From an uncultured Peptococcaceae bacterium (GTDB lineage Bacteria; Bacillota; Peptococcia; Peptococcales; Peptococcaceae), in assembly GCA_902462325.1 (NCBI GenBank), contig CABQBF010000015.1:1-29831 (forward strand): a DNA stretch of 29,831 nt, read 5' to 3'. Below the pieces are notes generated by a model, which had not been told where the DNA came from, did no database searches, and was given only the letters and a program-made list of their open reading frames with translations. Position 1 is the stretch's first letter. Every line of letters starts with the position of its first letter. Position numbers and translations under genes: made by a program. Of the stretch, positions 14,465-22,002 are shown piece by piece.

Positions 14465-15682
14465 ATGGATAGTTATAAAAATGAAAAGTCAGGGATTTTA
14501 ACGGTTGTTTTGCTTACATTGGCCGCTTCGTTTCTTTACATGATGAATTGCGGCATTCGTAACAATTTTGGCATTATGCTTTCTGCTATTATAGAAAATG
14601 CAGGGCTTACATTTGCTTCTGTTAGCTTTGTGCTGGCGGTAGGACAATTTTGTTTTGGCGTTACGCAACCGGTTTTCGGCGTAATTGCTGATAAAAAGGG
14701 AAATCGTTTTTCTTTGCTTGTCGGTATCATTTGCACAGCAGCAGGGATTCTTTTCATGCCGTTTTGCCAGACGCAATGGTCGTTGATGCTGGTGCTGGGT
14801 GTTTTACTGCCGGGCGGAATTGGCGCTATTTCTTATGGAATTATTATGGATACTGTTTCGCCAAAGCTTTTGCCGCAGTATCATGCCGTGGTATCTGGTA
14901 TTATTAACGCCAGCAGCGGAATCGGGAATACCTTGCTGACGCCGGTTATCAGTACCGCCATTGCAGCTGGCGGCTTAGCTTCTGGAATGGCTGTGCTGGC
15001 GGTTCCTACTTTGCTTATGATTCCGATTACCCTTTGGCTGTGCCCCCGAAATAAGACAAAACAACAGCAGGCGGAAAAGGCTATGGTGCAAGATACAATC
15101 AGTACTGGGAAATTAATCCGTCTTGCCGTAAAAAGCAAGGCGTATCTGTTTATTGTCATAGGTTTTTTTACCTGTGGGTTTCATATGGCGCTCATTACCA
15201 ATCATTTGGCAACGCAGATTATTTCTTATGGCTACACGTTTCAAGAATCCTCCTATGCGTTTTCTGTATACGGCCTGGCAACTATGGTGGGCGCGCTGAT
15301 AACCGGCTTTTGCTGCACGAAATTTAAAATGAAAAATGTGCTGGGCACACTATATGGCTTGCGGGCGGTGGGCGTATTGCTGTTTTTTGTATTACCGAAA
15401 ACAATGCTGGTGATTTGTCTTTATATTTTTTTATTGGGATTTACCGGTCCTTCTACTGTAACGCCGGTTTCTGGTATTTGCGGTCAGCTTTTTGGAAAAC
15501 GGGGCATTACCATATTGTTTGGCACAGCCTTTTTTATTCATCAAATTGGTGGATTCTGTTCTGCATGGTTAGGCGGTTTGTGTTTTGAAGCATGGGGCAG
15601 CTATGCACAAATTTGGACAGTGGACGTTTTGCTCTGTACAATAGCGGCTATCGTGAGTTATCTGATAAAAGTAAAAAAATAG
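14465..15682 (+). CDS. Major facilitator superfamily transporter
   Basis: A 405-residue inner-membrane carrier with about twelve membrane helices in two halves split by a charged loop near residues 195-215 (CPRNKTKQQQAEKAM). The motif-A region between helices 2 and 3 reads GVIADKKGNR. The early segment MNCGIRNNFGIMLSAI and the GxxQPxFGVIAD pattern resemble the oxalate/formate and monocarboxylate branch, but the substrate cannot be fixed. GAGAGGA lies about 10 bases before ATG 14465. It is downstream of a MarR regulator with a shared operator, which suggests inducible export or uptake of a small organic compound. A strong terminator follows. Confidence 0.88.
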   Translation: MDSYKNEKSGILTVVLLTLAASFLYMMNCGIRNNFGIMLSAIIENAGLTFASVSFVLAVGQFCFGVTQPVFGVIADKKGNRFSLLVGIICTAAGILFMPFCQTQWSLMLVLGVLLPGGIGAISYGIIMDTVSPKLLPQYHAVVSGIINASSGIGNTLLTPVISTAIAAGGLASGMAVLAVPTLLMIPITLWLCPRNKTKQQQAEKAMVQDTISTGKLIRLAVKSKAYLFIVIGFFTCGFHMALITNHLATQIISYGYTFQESSYAFSVYGLATMVGALITGFCCTKFKMKNVLGTLYGLRAVGVLLFFVLPKTMLVICLYIFLLGFTGPSTVTPVSGICGQLFGKRGITILFGTAFFIHQIGGFCSAWLGGLCFEAWGSYAQIWTVDVLLCTIAAIVSYLIKVKK

Positions 15683-15705
15683 TATTTTTAATATATGACG
15701 ATAAT

Positions 15706-15747
15706 AAAAACGGTATGGACTTTTTTAAGTCTGTACCGTTTTTTTTT
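15706..15747 (+). terminator. Terminator after the MFS gene
   Basis: AAAAACGGTATGGACTT pairs with AAGTCTGTACCGTTTTT (17 bp with two G-U pairs) around TTTT and is followed by a T-run. Confidence 0.95.
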
Positions 15748-15773
15748 GCTGTGCTGAATTTTGCAAATATAGT
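15746..15773 (+). promoter_or_regulatory. Possible promoter upstream of the small ORF
   Basis: TTGCTG (15746-15751), 16 bases, TATAGT (15768-15773), directly after the MFS terminator. It could start a long leader for the small ORF and the dcw cluster. Confidence 0.35.
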
Positions 15774-15838
15774 TTCAAAACAGAAAATTTACAAGGTTTT
15801 ATGCGCTTTTGAGAACGGCAGGAGGTTGCTAAAAACAT

Positions 15839-15937
15839 ATGTTTTATTATAAAAGCAACAATTTGGTTACAATACTTTGCGTGGTGCTTTTTGCATTGGA
15901 TTTTATCGTAAAAGTGGTGTATAGTGGTATAAAGTAG
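15839..15937 (+). CDS. Possible 32-residue hydrophobic small protein upstream of mraZ
   Basis: ATG 15839 opens a 32-codon frame: MFYYKSNN, then a strongly hydrophobic segment LVTILCVVLFALDFIVKVV, then YSGIK and TAG. It would be a single-span membrane peptide. AGGAGG lies upstream but 13 bases away, longer than usual, and an AACATATGTT palindrome covers the start codon. Its last codons overlap the first three MraZ boxes. It could be real, a leader peptide, or a chance frame in AT-rich DNA; no family is recognised. Confidence 0.3.
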   Translation: MFYYKSNNLVTILCVVLFALDFIVKVVYSGIK

Positions 15938-15960
15938 CTGAAAGTGGAGTAATGTGGTTA
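15911..15960 (+). promoter_or_regulatory. MraZ operator: five 10-bp AAAGTGG boxes
   Basis: Five direct repeats with an exact 10-bp period: AAAGTGGTGT, ATAGTGGTAT, AAAGTAGCTG, AAAGTGGAGT, AATGTGGTTA. This fits the AAAGTG(T/G)N3 boxes described for MraZ in Mollicutes. A TTGGAT-18-TATAGT promoter (15896-15925) overlaps the first boxes, which suits autorepression of the cluster. Confidence 0.8.
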
Positions 15961-16024
15961 AAATATGTGATGTTTTAACGTAGCTTTTTCATAGAACGAT
16001 ACAACGGACAGGAGGTGGTTCCAG

Positions 16025-16459
16025 ATGTTTTTTGGTGAATATGAACATACCATTGATGCAAAGGGCAGAGTGATTATACCGGCCAAATTGAGAGAGTCTT
16101 TAGGGGATACGTTTATGATTACCAAAGGTCTGGACGGCTGCCTTTTTGTCTATCCGATGGAGCAATGGGCTGCTTTTGAAGCCAAACTGCAAGCATTGCC
16201 GCTCAGTCAGTCCAATGCCCGCGCCTTTGCCCGGTTTTTCTTCTCCGGCGCTGTCGAAGGAGAACTGGACAAGCAGGGCCGCGTAATGCTGCCTCCCAAC
16301 TTGCGGGAGCATGCTAAGCTGACAAAAGACATCCTGATTACCGGTGCGGGGAACCGGCTGGAAATCTGGAGCAAAGATGTGAGAGACGCGTATGTAGCCG
16401 ACAGTCAGACGCCGGAGGAAATGGCAGCGGCTATGAGCGATATGGGCTTTCTCATTTAA
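16025..16459 (+). CDS. mraZ: Transcriptional regulator MraZ
   Basis: A 144-residue protein with two SpoVT-AbrB-type half-domains: MFFGEYEHTIDAKGRVIIPAKLRE at the start (family hallmark) and GELDKQGRVMLPPNLREHA near residues 77-95. MraZ forms ring-shaped oligomers that bind repeated boxes in the dcw promoter and repress the cluster. Here five such boxes lie 65-115 bases upstream. AGGAGGT is 8-9 bases before ATG 16025. It is the first gene of the dcw operon, 16 bases before rsmH. Confidence 0.97.
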   Translation: MFFGEYEHTIDAKGRVIIPAKLRESLGDTFMITKGLDGCLFVYPMEQWAAFEAKLQALPLSQSNARAFARFFFSGAVEGELDKQGRVMLPPNLREHAKLTKDILITGAGNRLEIWSKDVRDAYVADSQTPEEMAAAMSDMGFLI

Positions 16460-16475
16460 CAATGGAGGGTGAAGG

Positions 16476-17414
16476 ATGGAATTTCAGCATATTCCTGTCT
16501 TGTTTCGTGAAATTATGGAGATTATGGTTCCAAAGCCGGGAGAGTTTTTTGTAGATTGCACCTTAGGCGGCGGCGGTCACAGCAAAGGCTTTTTGGAGCG
16601 CACCAGTCCCAATGGATTGCTGATTGGCATTGACCAAGACAGCGACGCGCTGGTGGCGGCGCGGCAAAATTTGCGCGCCTATGACGGGCGCATCATGCTG
16701 GTACACAGCAATTACAGCAAGCTGGATAAGATTTTGAACGATTATGCGCCGGAGGGCGTAGACGGTATTTTGTTCGATATTGGCGTTTCTTCTCACCAAC
16801 TGGACGAGGCAGAACGCGGATTCAGTTATATGCAGGATGCGCCGCTGGATATGCGAATGGACCAAACCCAGAGTCTGGACGCTTGGCAGGTGGTAAATAC
16901 CTACAAAGAGGAAGAATTGCAGCGCATTCTCAAGGAATATGGCGAAGAACGTTGGGCCAAACGGATTGCCAAATTTCTGGTAGAGTTTCGCAGCAAAAAG
17001 CCCATCGACACCACTGGAGAACTGGTGGATATTATCAAGCGGGCCATTCCCAAAGGCGCCAGAGAGGAAGGATCTCACCCTGCCAAGCGAACCTTTCAGG
17101 CCATTCGCATTGAGGTGAATGATGAATTGGGTGTGTTGAACCGCACCATTCAAGTGGCCGCCAAGCATTTAAAAAAAGGCGGACGGCTAGGTATTATTTC
17201 CTTCCATTCGTTGGAGGACCGCATCGTAAAAGAACAATTTCGGTATTTGGCCAGCGACTGCATTTGCCCGCCGGAGCTGCCAATTTGCCAGTGTGATAAG
17301 GTTTCGGAAGTGAAAATTTTGACCAGAAAACCGGTGACGGCATCGCCGGAAGAACTGGAGCGCAATTCCAGGGCAAAAAGCGCTAAATTTCGGGCTGTGG
17401 AGAAAATTATCTGA
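16476..17414 (+). CDS. rsmH: 16S rRNA (cytosine1402-N4)-methyltransferase RsmH
   Basis: A 312-residue SAM-dependent methyltransferase (old name MraW) that modifies C1402 in the ribosomal P site. The SAM loop is FVDCTLGGGGHS (residues 25-36). DGILFDIGVSSHQLDEAERGF (two parts: DGILFDIGVSS and HQLDEAERGF) and PLDMRMDQ are family hallmarks, followed by the inserted helical domain and RLGIISFHSLEDRIVK. The length matches the family. ATG 16476 follows GGAGGGTGAAGG. It is the second gene of the dcw cluster in its standard place. Confidence 0.98.
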   Translation: MEFQHIPVLFREIMEIMVPKPGEFFVDCTLGGGGHSKGFLERTSPNGLLIGIDQDSDALVAARQNLRAYDGRIMLVHSNYSKLDKILNDYAPEGVDGILFDIGVSSHQLDEAERGFSYMQDAPLDMRMDQTQSLDAWQVVNTYKEEELQRILKEYGEERWAKRIAKFLVEFRSKKPIDTTGELVDIIKRAIPKGAREEGSHPAKRTFQAIRIEVNDELGVLNRTIQVAAKHLKKGGRLGIISFHSLEDRIVKEQFRYLASDCICPPELPICQCDKVSEVKILTRKPVTASPEELERNSRAKSAKFRAVEKII

Positions 17415-17462
17415 GTCCGTGCGGGATGGAAAGGGTCTATTGGGGAGAAAGGATGAATAGAT

Positions 17463-18041
17463 ATGAAGAAGGAAATGAGACGTTCGGGCGCCCAGATAAA
17501 TTATACGCAGCGGAATTATATGCAGGGGAACCATCATAAAGAAGCCTATAGCCGTCAGAAAAATCAACAGTATCGGGAGCTTTCTTCCGGGTATTATATG
17601 TATACGGCCAATGCTGTGGCCAGAGATTATCAATATGAGGAAGAGCAGCAGCCAGTGCAAAAGGTGAAAAAGACAAAGGTAAAAAGCCGTCCTGCGCTGA
17701 CGCAGCATATTTCCACGGTGTTTATCGTGTTTTTGCTGGGTTTGGCGCTGGTAGGTCAATACACCATTGTGCAGAGCTTAGGCTATCAGGTCAGTCAGTC
17801 TAAGACAGAGCTGAAAACGGTGCAGGATCAGAATGAAAAAATCAAGAAACAGATTGCTGCCATGGGCGAGCTGCAAAACGTGGAAGCCGTTGCCATCAAT
17901 AACATGGGCATGCATAAGCCTAACGAGTGGGAGATTATTTATCTGCCGCAGCAAACAGCGCCGACAGCCAATGCAGAAGAAGCCGACACTGCGGAAGCGG
18001 CAGATACGGTGCAGGAGATTCTTGGAACAATCATACACTGA
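17463..18041 (+). CDS. ftsL: FtsL/DivIC-type cell division protein
   Basis: A 192-residue bitopic membrane protein in the ftsL position. There is a long, basic, Gln/Tyr-rich cytoplasmic part (residues 1-82), one membrane span (about 83-103, STVFIVFLLGLALVGQYTIV), then a coiled coil (SQSKTELKTVQDQNEKIKKQIAAM) and GMHKPNEWEIIYLP. The short motif after the coil is typical of FtsL and links the division complex FtsL-FtsB-FtsQ to FtsWI. An Ala/Glu/Thr-rich tail of about 28 residues is extra. GGAGAAAGG precedes ATG 17463. FtsL sequences are poorly conserved, so the name rests on topology and position. Confidence 0.85.
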   Translation: MKKEMRRSGAQINYTQRNYMQGNHHKEAYSRQKNQQYRELSSGYYMYTANAVARDYQYEEEQQPVQKVKKTKVKSRPALTQHISTVFIVFLLGLALVGQYTIVQSLGYQVSQSKTELKTVQDQNEKIKKQIAAMGELQNVEAVAINNMGMHKPNEWEIIYLPQQTAPTANAEEADTAEAADTVQEILGTIIH

Positions 18042-18069
18042 CAATCTATAGAGTTGGGATGATGAAGGT

Positions 18070-20313
18070 ATGAAAAATCGGATGAAAATCGTGCTGCTTA
18101 TTTTTTGTGTAGTTGTGCTGGCCATCACTGCCAAATTAGGCTATGAACAGTTGTTCCATGCAGCCAAACTGGAAAGCGGCGCTTTAAATGCCCGCTTGCG
18201 GGAAATTGATATCAAAGCCAATCGCGGCACTATTTATGACCGCAACGGCAGCGAGCTGGCCATCAGTATTGCTACCGAATCGGTGTATATCAATCCGAAA
18301 ATGATTCGCGAGCAGGCCGCCAAAGAGGAAAAGCCCCAGGACCGCAACGAGGTTGCCCAAAGCTTGGCTACGATTTTAGAATTAGATGTGGATGAAATCA
18401 ACGAGAAAATTGATAAAGAGGCCAGTTTTGCGTATATTAAGCGGCGTATCAGCGATGAGCAGGCGCAAGCTCTGCGGGAATTGAATTATACAGGCGTTTA
18501 TTTTTTGGAAGAGTCCCGCCGTTCTTATCCCAAAGGCACTCTGGCCAGCCAGATTATCGGCTTTGCCGGTATTGACAATCAGGGGCTCAATGGGATTGAA
18601 CTGCAATATGACAACACGCTTCTGGGCGACCCCGGCAAATTCCTGATGGAGTATGACGCGGCTGGCAATGAAATTCCCCAGGCTGCAGAGAGCTATGTTC
18701 CGTCAGAACCAGGCTGTGATATTTATTTAACCATAGATGAGACCATTCAATATATTATAGAGCGGGAACTGAAAAAAGTAGTGCAGGAGCAGGACGCTGA
18801 CAGCGCCACCGCTTTGTTGATGGATGTGAAAACCGGCGCGGTTTTGGGTATAGCCAATTATCCCGACTATGACCCCAATGACTATGGCAGTGTGGACAGC
18901 AGTTTGTGGAGCAATTTTGCGGTAAACGGCTTGTATGAGCCCGGTTCCACCTTCAAAATTTTAACGACTGCGATGGCTTTGGAAGAACGGGTAACCACCG
19001 CCGATGAAAATTTTTATTGCGCCGGGTATCAGTACATCGGCAAATTGAAGATGAACTGTCACAGAAAAATTGGCCACGGTGCGGAAACCTTTACCCAAGG
19101 CGTTGCCAATTCCTGCAATCCGGTTTTTGTAGAGGTAAGCCGGCGGTTGGGTATGAGCAAGTTCTATGATTACCTGGAGGGCTTTGGCATGACCCAGCCC
19201 ACTGGCATTGATTTGCCCGGTGAAGCGGACAGCTTGATTGTACCGGAAAAGACGGCGGTGCCTTACGACTTGGCTTCCATGTCCATTGGGCAGGCCAATG
19301 CGTTCACGCCAATTCAGATGATTACGGCAATTTCTGCCGTAGCCAATGGCGGAAAGCTAATGAAGCCTTATATTGTAGAAAAAATTGAAGACCCCGACGG
19401 CAATCTGGTGAAACAGGCAGAGCCGGAAGTGGTGCGTCAGGTGATTTCGGAGGATACAGCCCGCGAAGTATGGGCCATTTTGGAAAACGTTGTGTCAAAC
19501 GGTACCGGGAAACCGGGGAAGGTGGACGGCTATAAGGTTGCCGGGAAAACGGGGACAGCTGAAAAGGTATCCAGCAGCGGCGGTTATTCTTCGGCCCGCG
19601 TGGTATCGTTTGCCGGGTTTGCACCGGCCGATAATCCGCAAATCGCCTGCATTGTCATTGTCGATGAACCGACAGAAGCCCATGGCGGTTCTACAGCGGG
19701 GCCGGTGTTCAAGGCTATTATGGAGGATACGCTGCGCTATCTGGAGGTTCCAAAAGAAGTAACGCCAAGCGAAACCACACCGGTAGAGGAAGTGGCAGTG
19801 CCGGCTATGCCCGACGACAATCCTATGAATGCCATTGAAGCGATTAAGGCTGTTGGACTGACGCCTATCGTGGAAACCCAGGGCGAAGTGCTGTATACTT
19901 TTGTGCCGGCGGAAGGCACCAAGGTGCAAAAGGGCGGTAATGTCTATCTGTATTGCGGTTCGGCAGAGGGCACCCAGGTAGTGATGCCCAGTCTGTACGG
20001 CCGCACCATCAAAGAAGTAGACCGCATTTTGGCCGGTATGGGTCTTACTGCTACTATGAATGGCAGCGGGCTATGTACCGGGCAGAGCATAGAAGCCGGT
20101 CAACTGGTGGAAAAGGGTACGGCGCTGATTGTAGATTTCAGCACAACGGCACAGAGCGAGCCGACGCTGCAAAATACGTCTGAGCCGGAAATTGACACGG
20201 AAGAAGGCGGCACAGAAGCGGAGCCGGATAATGGCACAGCGTCTGTAGAAGATACTGGCACCGGCGATACTGCCGCGCCCACCGGTGCGGAGTCGGAGCC
20301 AATTTGGGATTAA
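18070..20313 (+). CDS. spoVD: Class B penicillin-binding protein with two PASTA domains (SpoVD/FtsI type)
   Basis: A 747-residue peptidoglycan transpeptidase. One N-terminal span (residues 7-22) is followed by the dimerisation domain (IDIKANRGTIYDRNGSELA, cited as ANRGTIYDRNG) and the transpeptidase with Ser293 in EPGSTFK, S348-C-N350 and K493-T-G (KTGTAEK). PASTA domains run from about 576-635 and 637-695, with a 50-residue acidic, Thr/Glu-rich tail. In Bacillus the PASTA-bearing SpoVD makes spore cortex and PbpB makes septa. Here one such gene is in the cluster, so it may serve as FtsI, SpoVD or both. The ribosome site is modest (GATGAAGG very close to ATG 18070). A large hairpin follows. 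Confidence 0.93.
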   Translation: MKNRMKIVLLIFCVVVLAITAKLGYEQLFHAAKLESGALNARLREIDIKANRGTIYDRNGSELAISIATESVYINPKMIREQAAKEEKPQDRNEVAQSLATILELDVDEINEKIDKEASFAYIKRRISDEQAQALRELNYTGVYFLEESRRSYPKGTLASQIIGFAGIDNQGLNGIELQYDNTLLGDPGKFLMEYDAAGNEIPQAAESYVPSEPGCDIYLTIDETIQYIIERELKKVVQEQDADSATALLMDVKTGAVLGIANYPDYDPNDYGSVDSSLWSNFAVNGLYEPGSTFKILTTAMALEERVTTADENFYCAGYQYIGKLKMNCHRKIGHGAETFTQGVANSCNPVFVEVSRRLGMSKFYDYLEGFGMTQPTGIDLPGEADSLIVPEKTAVPYDLASMSIGQANAFTPIQMITAISAVANGGKLMKPYIVEKIEDPDGNLVKQAEPEVVRQVISEDTAREVWAILENVVSNGTGKPGKVDGYKVAGKTGTAEKVSSSGGYSSARVVSFAGFAPADNPQIACIVIVDEPTEAHGGSTAGPVFKAIMEDTLRYLEVPKEVTPSETTPVEEVAVPAMPDDNPMNAIEAIKAVGLTPIVETQGEVLYTFVPAEGTKVQKGGNVYLYCGSAEGTQVVMPSLYGRTIKEVDRILAGMGLTATMNGSGLCTGQSIEAGQLVEKGTALIVDFSTTAQSEPTLQNTSEPEIDTEEGGTEAEPDNGTASVEDTGTGDTAAPTGAESEPIWD

Positions 20314-20319
20314 AGAATA

Positions 20320-20372
20320 AAAAGGATCTGTCGCGGACTATCGTTTGATTTTTCGATGCGACGGCTCCTTTT
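20320..20372 (+). terminator. Large hairpin / probable terminator after spoVD
   Basis: AAAAGGA pairs with TCCTTTT, then TGTCGC with GCGACG and ATCG with CGAT towards the loop, with small bulges. A broken T-run (TTTTGTCTGTTCTTT) follows. It probably ends or attenuates the mraZ-spoVD transcript. Confidence 0.7.
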
Positions 20373-20420
20373 GTCTGTTCTTTATCAGAATAAAAATAAA
20401 ATGTATACAAAATAATGATG

Positions 20421-20453
20421 ATATCGGGCTTGATGAAGCCGATATTTTATAAT
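20421..20453 (+). promoter_or_regulatory. Second hairpin with overlapping TATAAT before murE
   Basis: ATATCGGGCTT and AAGCCGATAT pair with one bulge around GATG and run into TTTT. A TATAAT at 20448-20453 overlaps its end. It may be an attenuator or mark a promoter for the murE block; no good -35 is seen. Confidence 0.45.
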
Positions 20454-20500
20454 AGGCTATTGCATAACGGCAGTTGCAAAAATGAAAGGGGCTAAGAGTG

Positions 20501-21997
20501 ATGAAGGTGTTGTGCGATTTACTGCAGGAAGTGCAGTATCAGAAACATTGTATTCTGCAAGGGCTTTCCATTACAGGCATTCAGTATGATTCCCGTAAAG
20601 TAACCCTGGGAAATTTATTTGTAGCAATTAAAGGATTTCAGAGCGACGGACATCAATATATCCGGCAAGCCTTGGAAAACGGCGCTATTGCCATTATGAT
20701 TTCCGACGAAGCGTATTGTTCTAACGAATATCCGTGGGTTTTGGTAGAAGATGGCCGGTTGGCGCTGGCCCAAATCAGCAATGCGTTTTATGAACATCCC
20801 AGCGAAAAGCTGACTTTAATTGGGGTGACGGGCACCAATGGCAAAACAACCACCACCAATTTAATTTGCAAAATTATCGAGGCACAGGGAGAACAAACCG
20901 GACTTATCGGCACCATTCACAACAGAATTGGCGGCCGCATTTTGGAAGGCTCCCGCACCACGCCCGAATCCTTAGAATTGCAGCAGATGTTTGCCCAAAT
21001 GGTAGAAGCGGGCATTCATTATGCAGTGATGGAGGTCAGCTCTCATGCCTTAGAGCTGCATCGCGTTACCTGCTGCGATTTTGATATGGCAGTTTTTACA
21101 AATTTAACCCAGGACCATCTGGATTATCACATTACTATGGAAAATTATTGTAAGGCCAAAACCATTCTGTTCCGGATGTTAGGCGAAAAAGGTGAAAAAG
21201 CTGGCTTGCAGAAAGCGGCGGTTATCAATCTGGATGACCCGTGGGCTCCCCAGTTTTTGGTGGCCTCCAATGTGCCGGTGGTGACTTACAGTATGCACAA
21301 AGACGCCAGTTGGAAAGCGGAAGACGTGCATGTAGGCGCGGAAGGGGTGCGTTACACGGTGGATGGTCATCCGGTGCAGCTGCATTTAACCGGAAACTTT
21401 AATGTGTACAATTCGCTGGCAGCCTTGGCGGTAGGCGAAGCGCTGGGCTTCCCGCTGGAAGATGTCATTCATGCCTTGGAACAGGTAGGCGGCATTGCCG
21501 GCCGTTTTCAGACCGTGCAGGGCGCTAAGGATTTCAGCGTGATTGTCGATTACGCCCATACGCCTGATGGCTTGGAAAATGTCATTTCTACGGCGCAGGC
21601 TTTTGCCAAAGGCCGGGTGATTACGGTGTTCGGCTGCGGCGGCGATCGAGACCGTACCAAACGGCCGCTGATGGGTGCCATGGCCGCCCGTTTGAGCGAT
21701 TATTGCGTAGTGACCTCTGACAATCCGCGGACAGAAGAACCGGAACAGATTTTGCAGGATATTTTGCCCGGTGTAACGGAACATATGCAGCCGGAAACTT
21801 ATCATGTGGAGGTAGACCGGCGTAAGGCTATCCATTATGCCGTCCAGATGGCCCAGCCCGGCGATGTGGTGCTGCTGGCCGGAAAAGGGCATGAAAATTA
21901 TCAGGATGTGAACGGACAAAAGCATCACTTTGACGATTACGAAGTGGCGCAGGAGGCAATCGCAGAAAAACAGGCTGAAATGAAAACGGTGGAGTGA
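20501..21997 (+). CDS. murE: UDP-MurNAc-tripeptide synthetase MurE
   Basis: A 498-residue cytoplasmic Mur ligase that adds the third stem residue to UDP-MurNAc-L-Ala-D-Glu. The N-terminal UMAG-binding part contains DSRKVTLGNLFVAIKG. The ATP loop is GVTGTNGKTTTTN (about residue 109). HALELHRV, DHLDYH, GCGGDRDRTKRPLMG and DNPRTEEP follow. The DNPR motif is the known determinant for meso-diaminopimelate, so the wall is expected to be DAP-type. AAAGGGG lies 9 bases before ATG 20501; an overlapping GTG at 20498 is also possible. Its stop lies 5 bases before the murF start. Hairpins upstream suggest that it begins a second transcription block. Confidence 0.97.
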   Translation: MKVLCDLLQEVQYQKHCILQGLSITGIQYDSRKVTLGNLFVAIKGFQSDGHQYIRQALENGAIAIMISDEAYCSNEYPWVLVEDGRLALAQISNAFYEHPSEKLTLIGVTGTNGKTTTTNLICKIIEAQGEQTGLIGTIHNRIGGRILEGSRTTPESLELQQMFAQMVEAGIHYAVMEVSSHALELHRVTCCDFDMAVFTNLTQDHLDYHITMENYCKAKTILFRMLGEKGEKAGLQKAAVINLDDPWAPQFLVASNVPVVTYSMHKDASWKAEDVHVGAEGVRYTVDGHPVQLHLTGNFNVYNSLAALAVGEALGFPLEDVIHALEQVGGIAGRFQTVQGAKDFSVIVDYAHTPDGLENVISTAQAFAKGRVITVFGCGGDRDRTKRPLMGAMAARLSDYCVVTSDNPRTEEPEQILQDILPGVTEHMQPETYHVEVDRRKAIHYAVQMAQPGDVVLLAGKGHENYQDVNGQKHHFDDYEVAQEAIAEKQAEMKTVE

Positions 21998-22002
21998 CAG
22001 AC

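Noticed and set aside
15911..15960. Periodic repeats as a CRISPR or satellite array
   Set aside because: The 10-bp period without spacers and the place before mraZ fit MraZ boxes.
16563..17168. Minus-strand open frame of 201 codons inside rsmH
   Set aside because: No ribosome site or known motif; rsmH on the other strand is certain.
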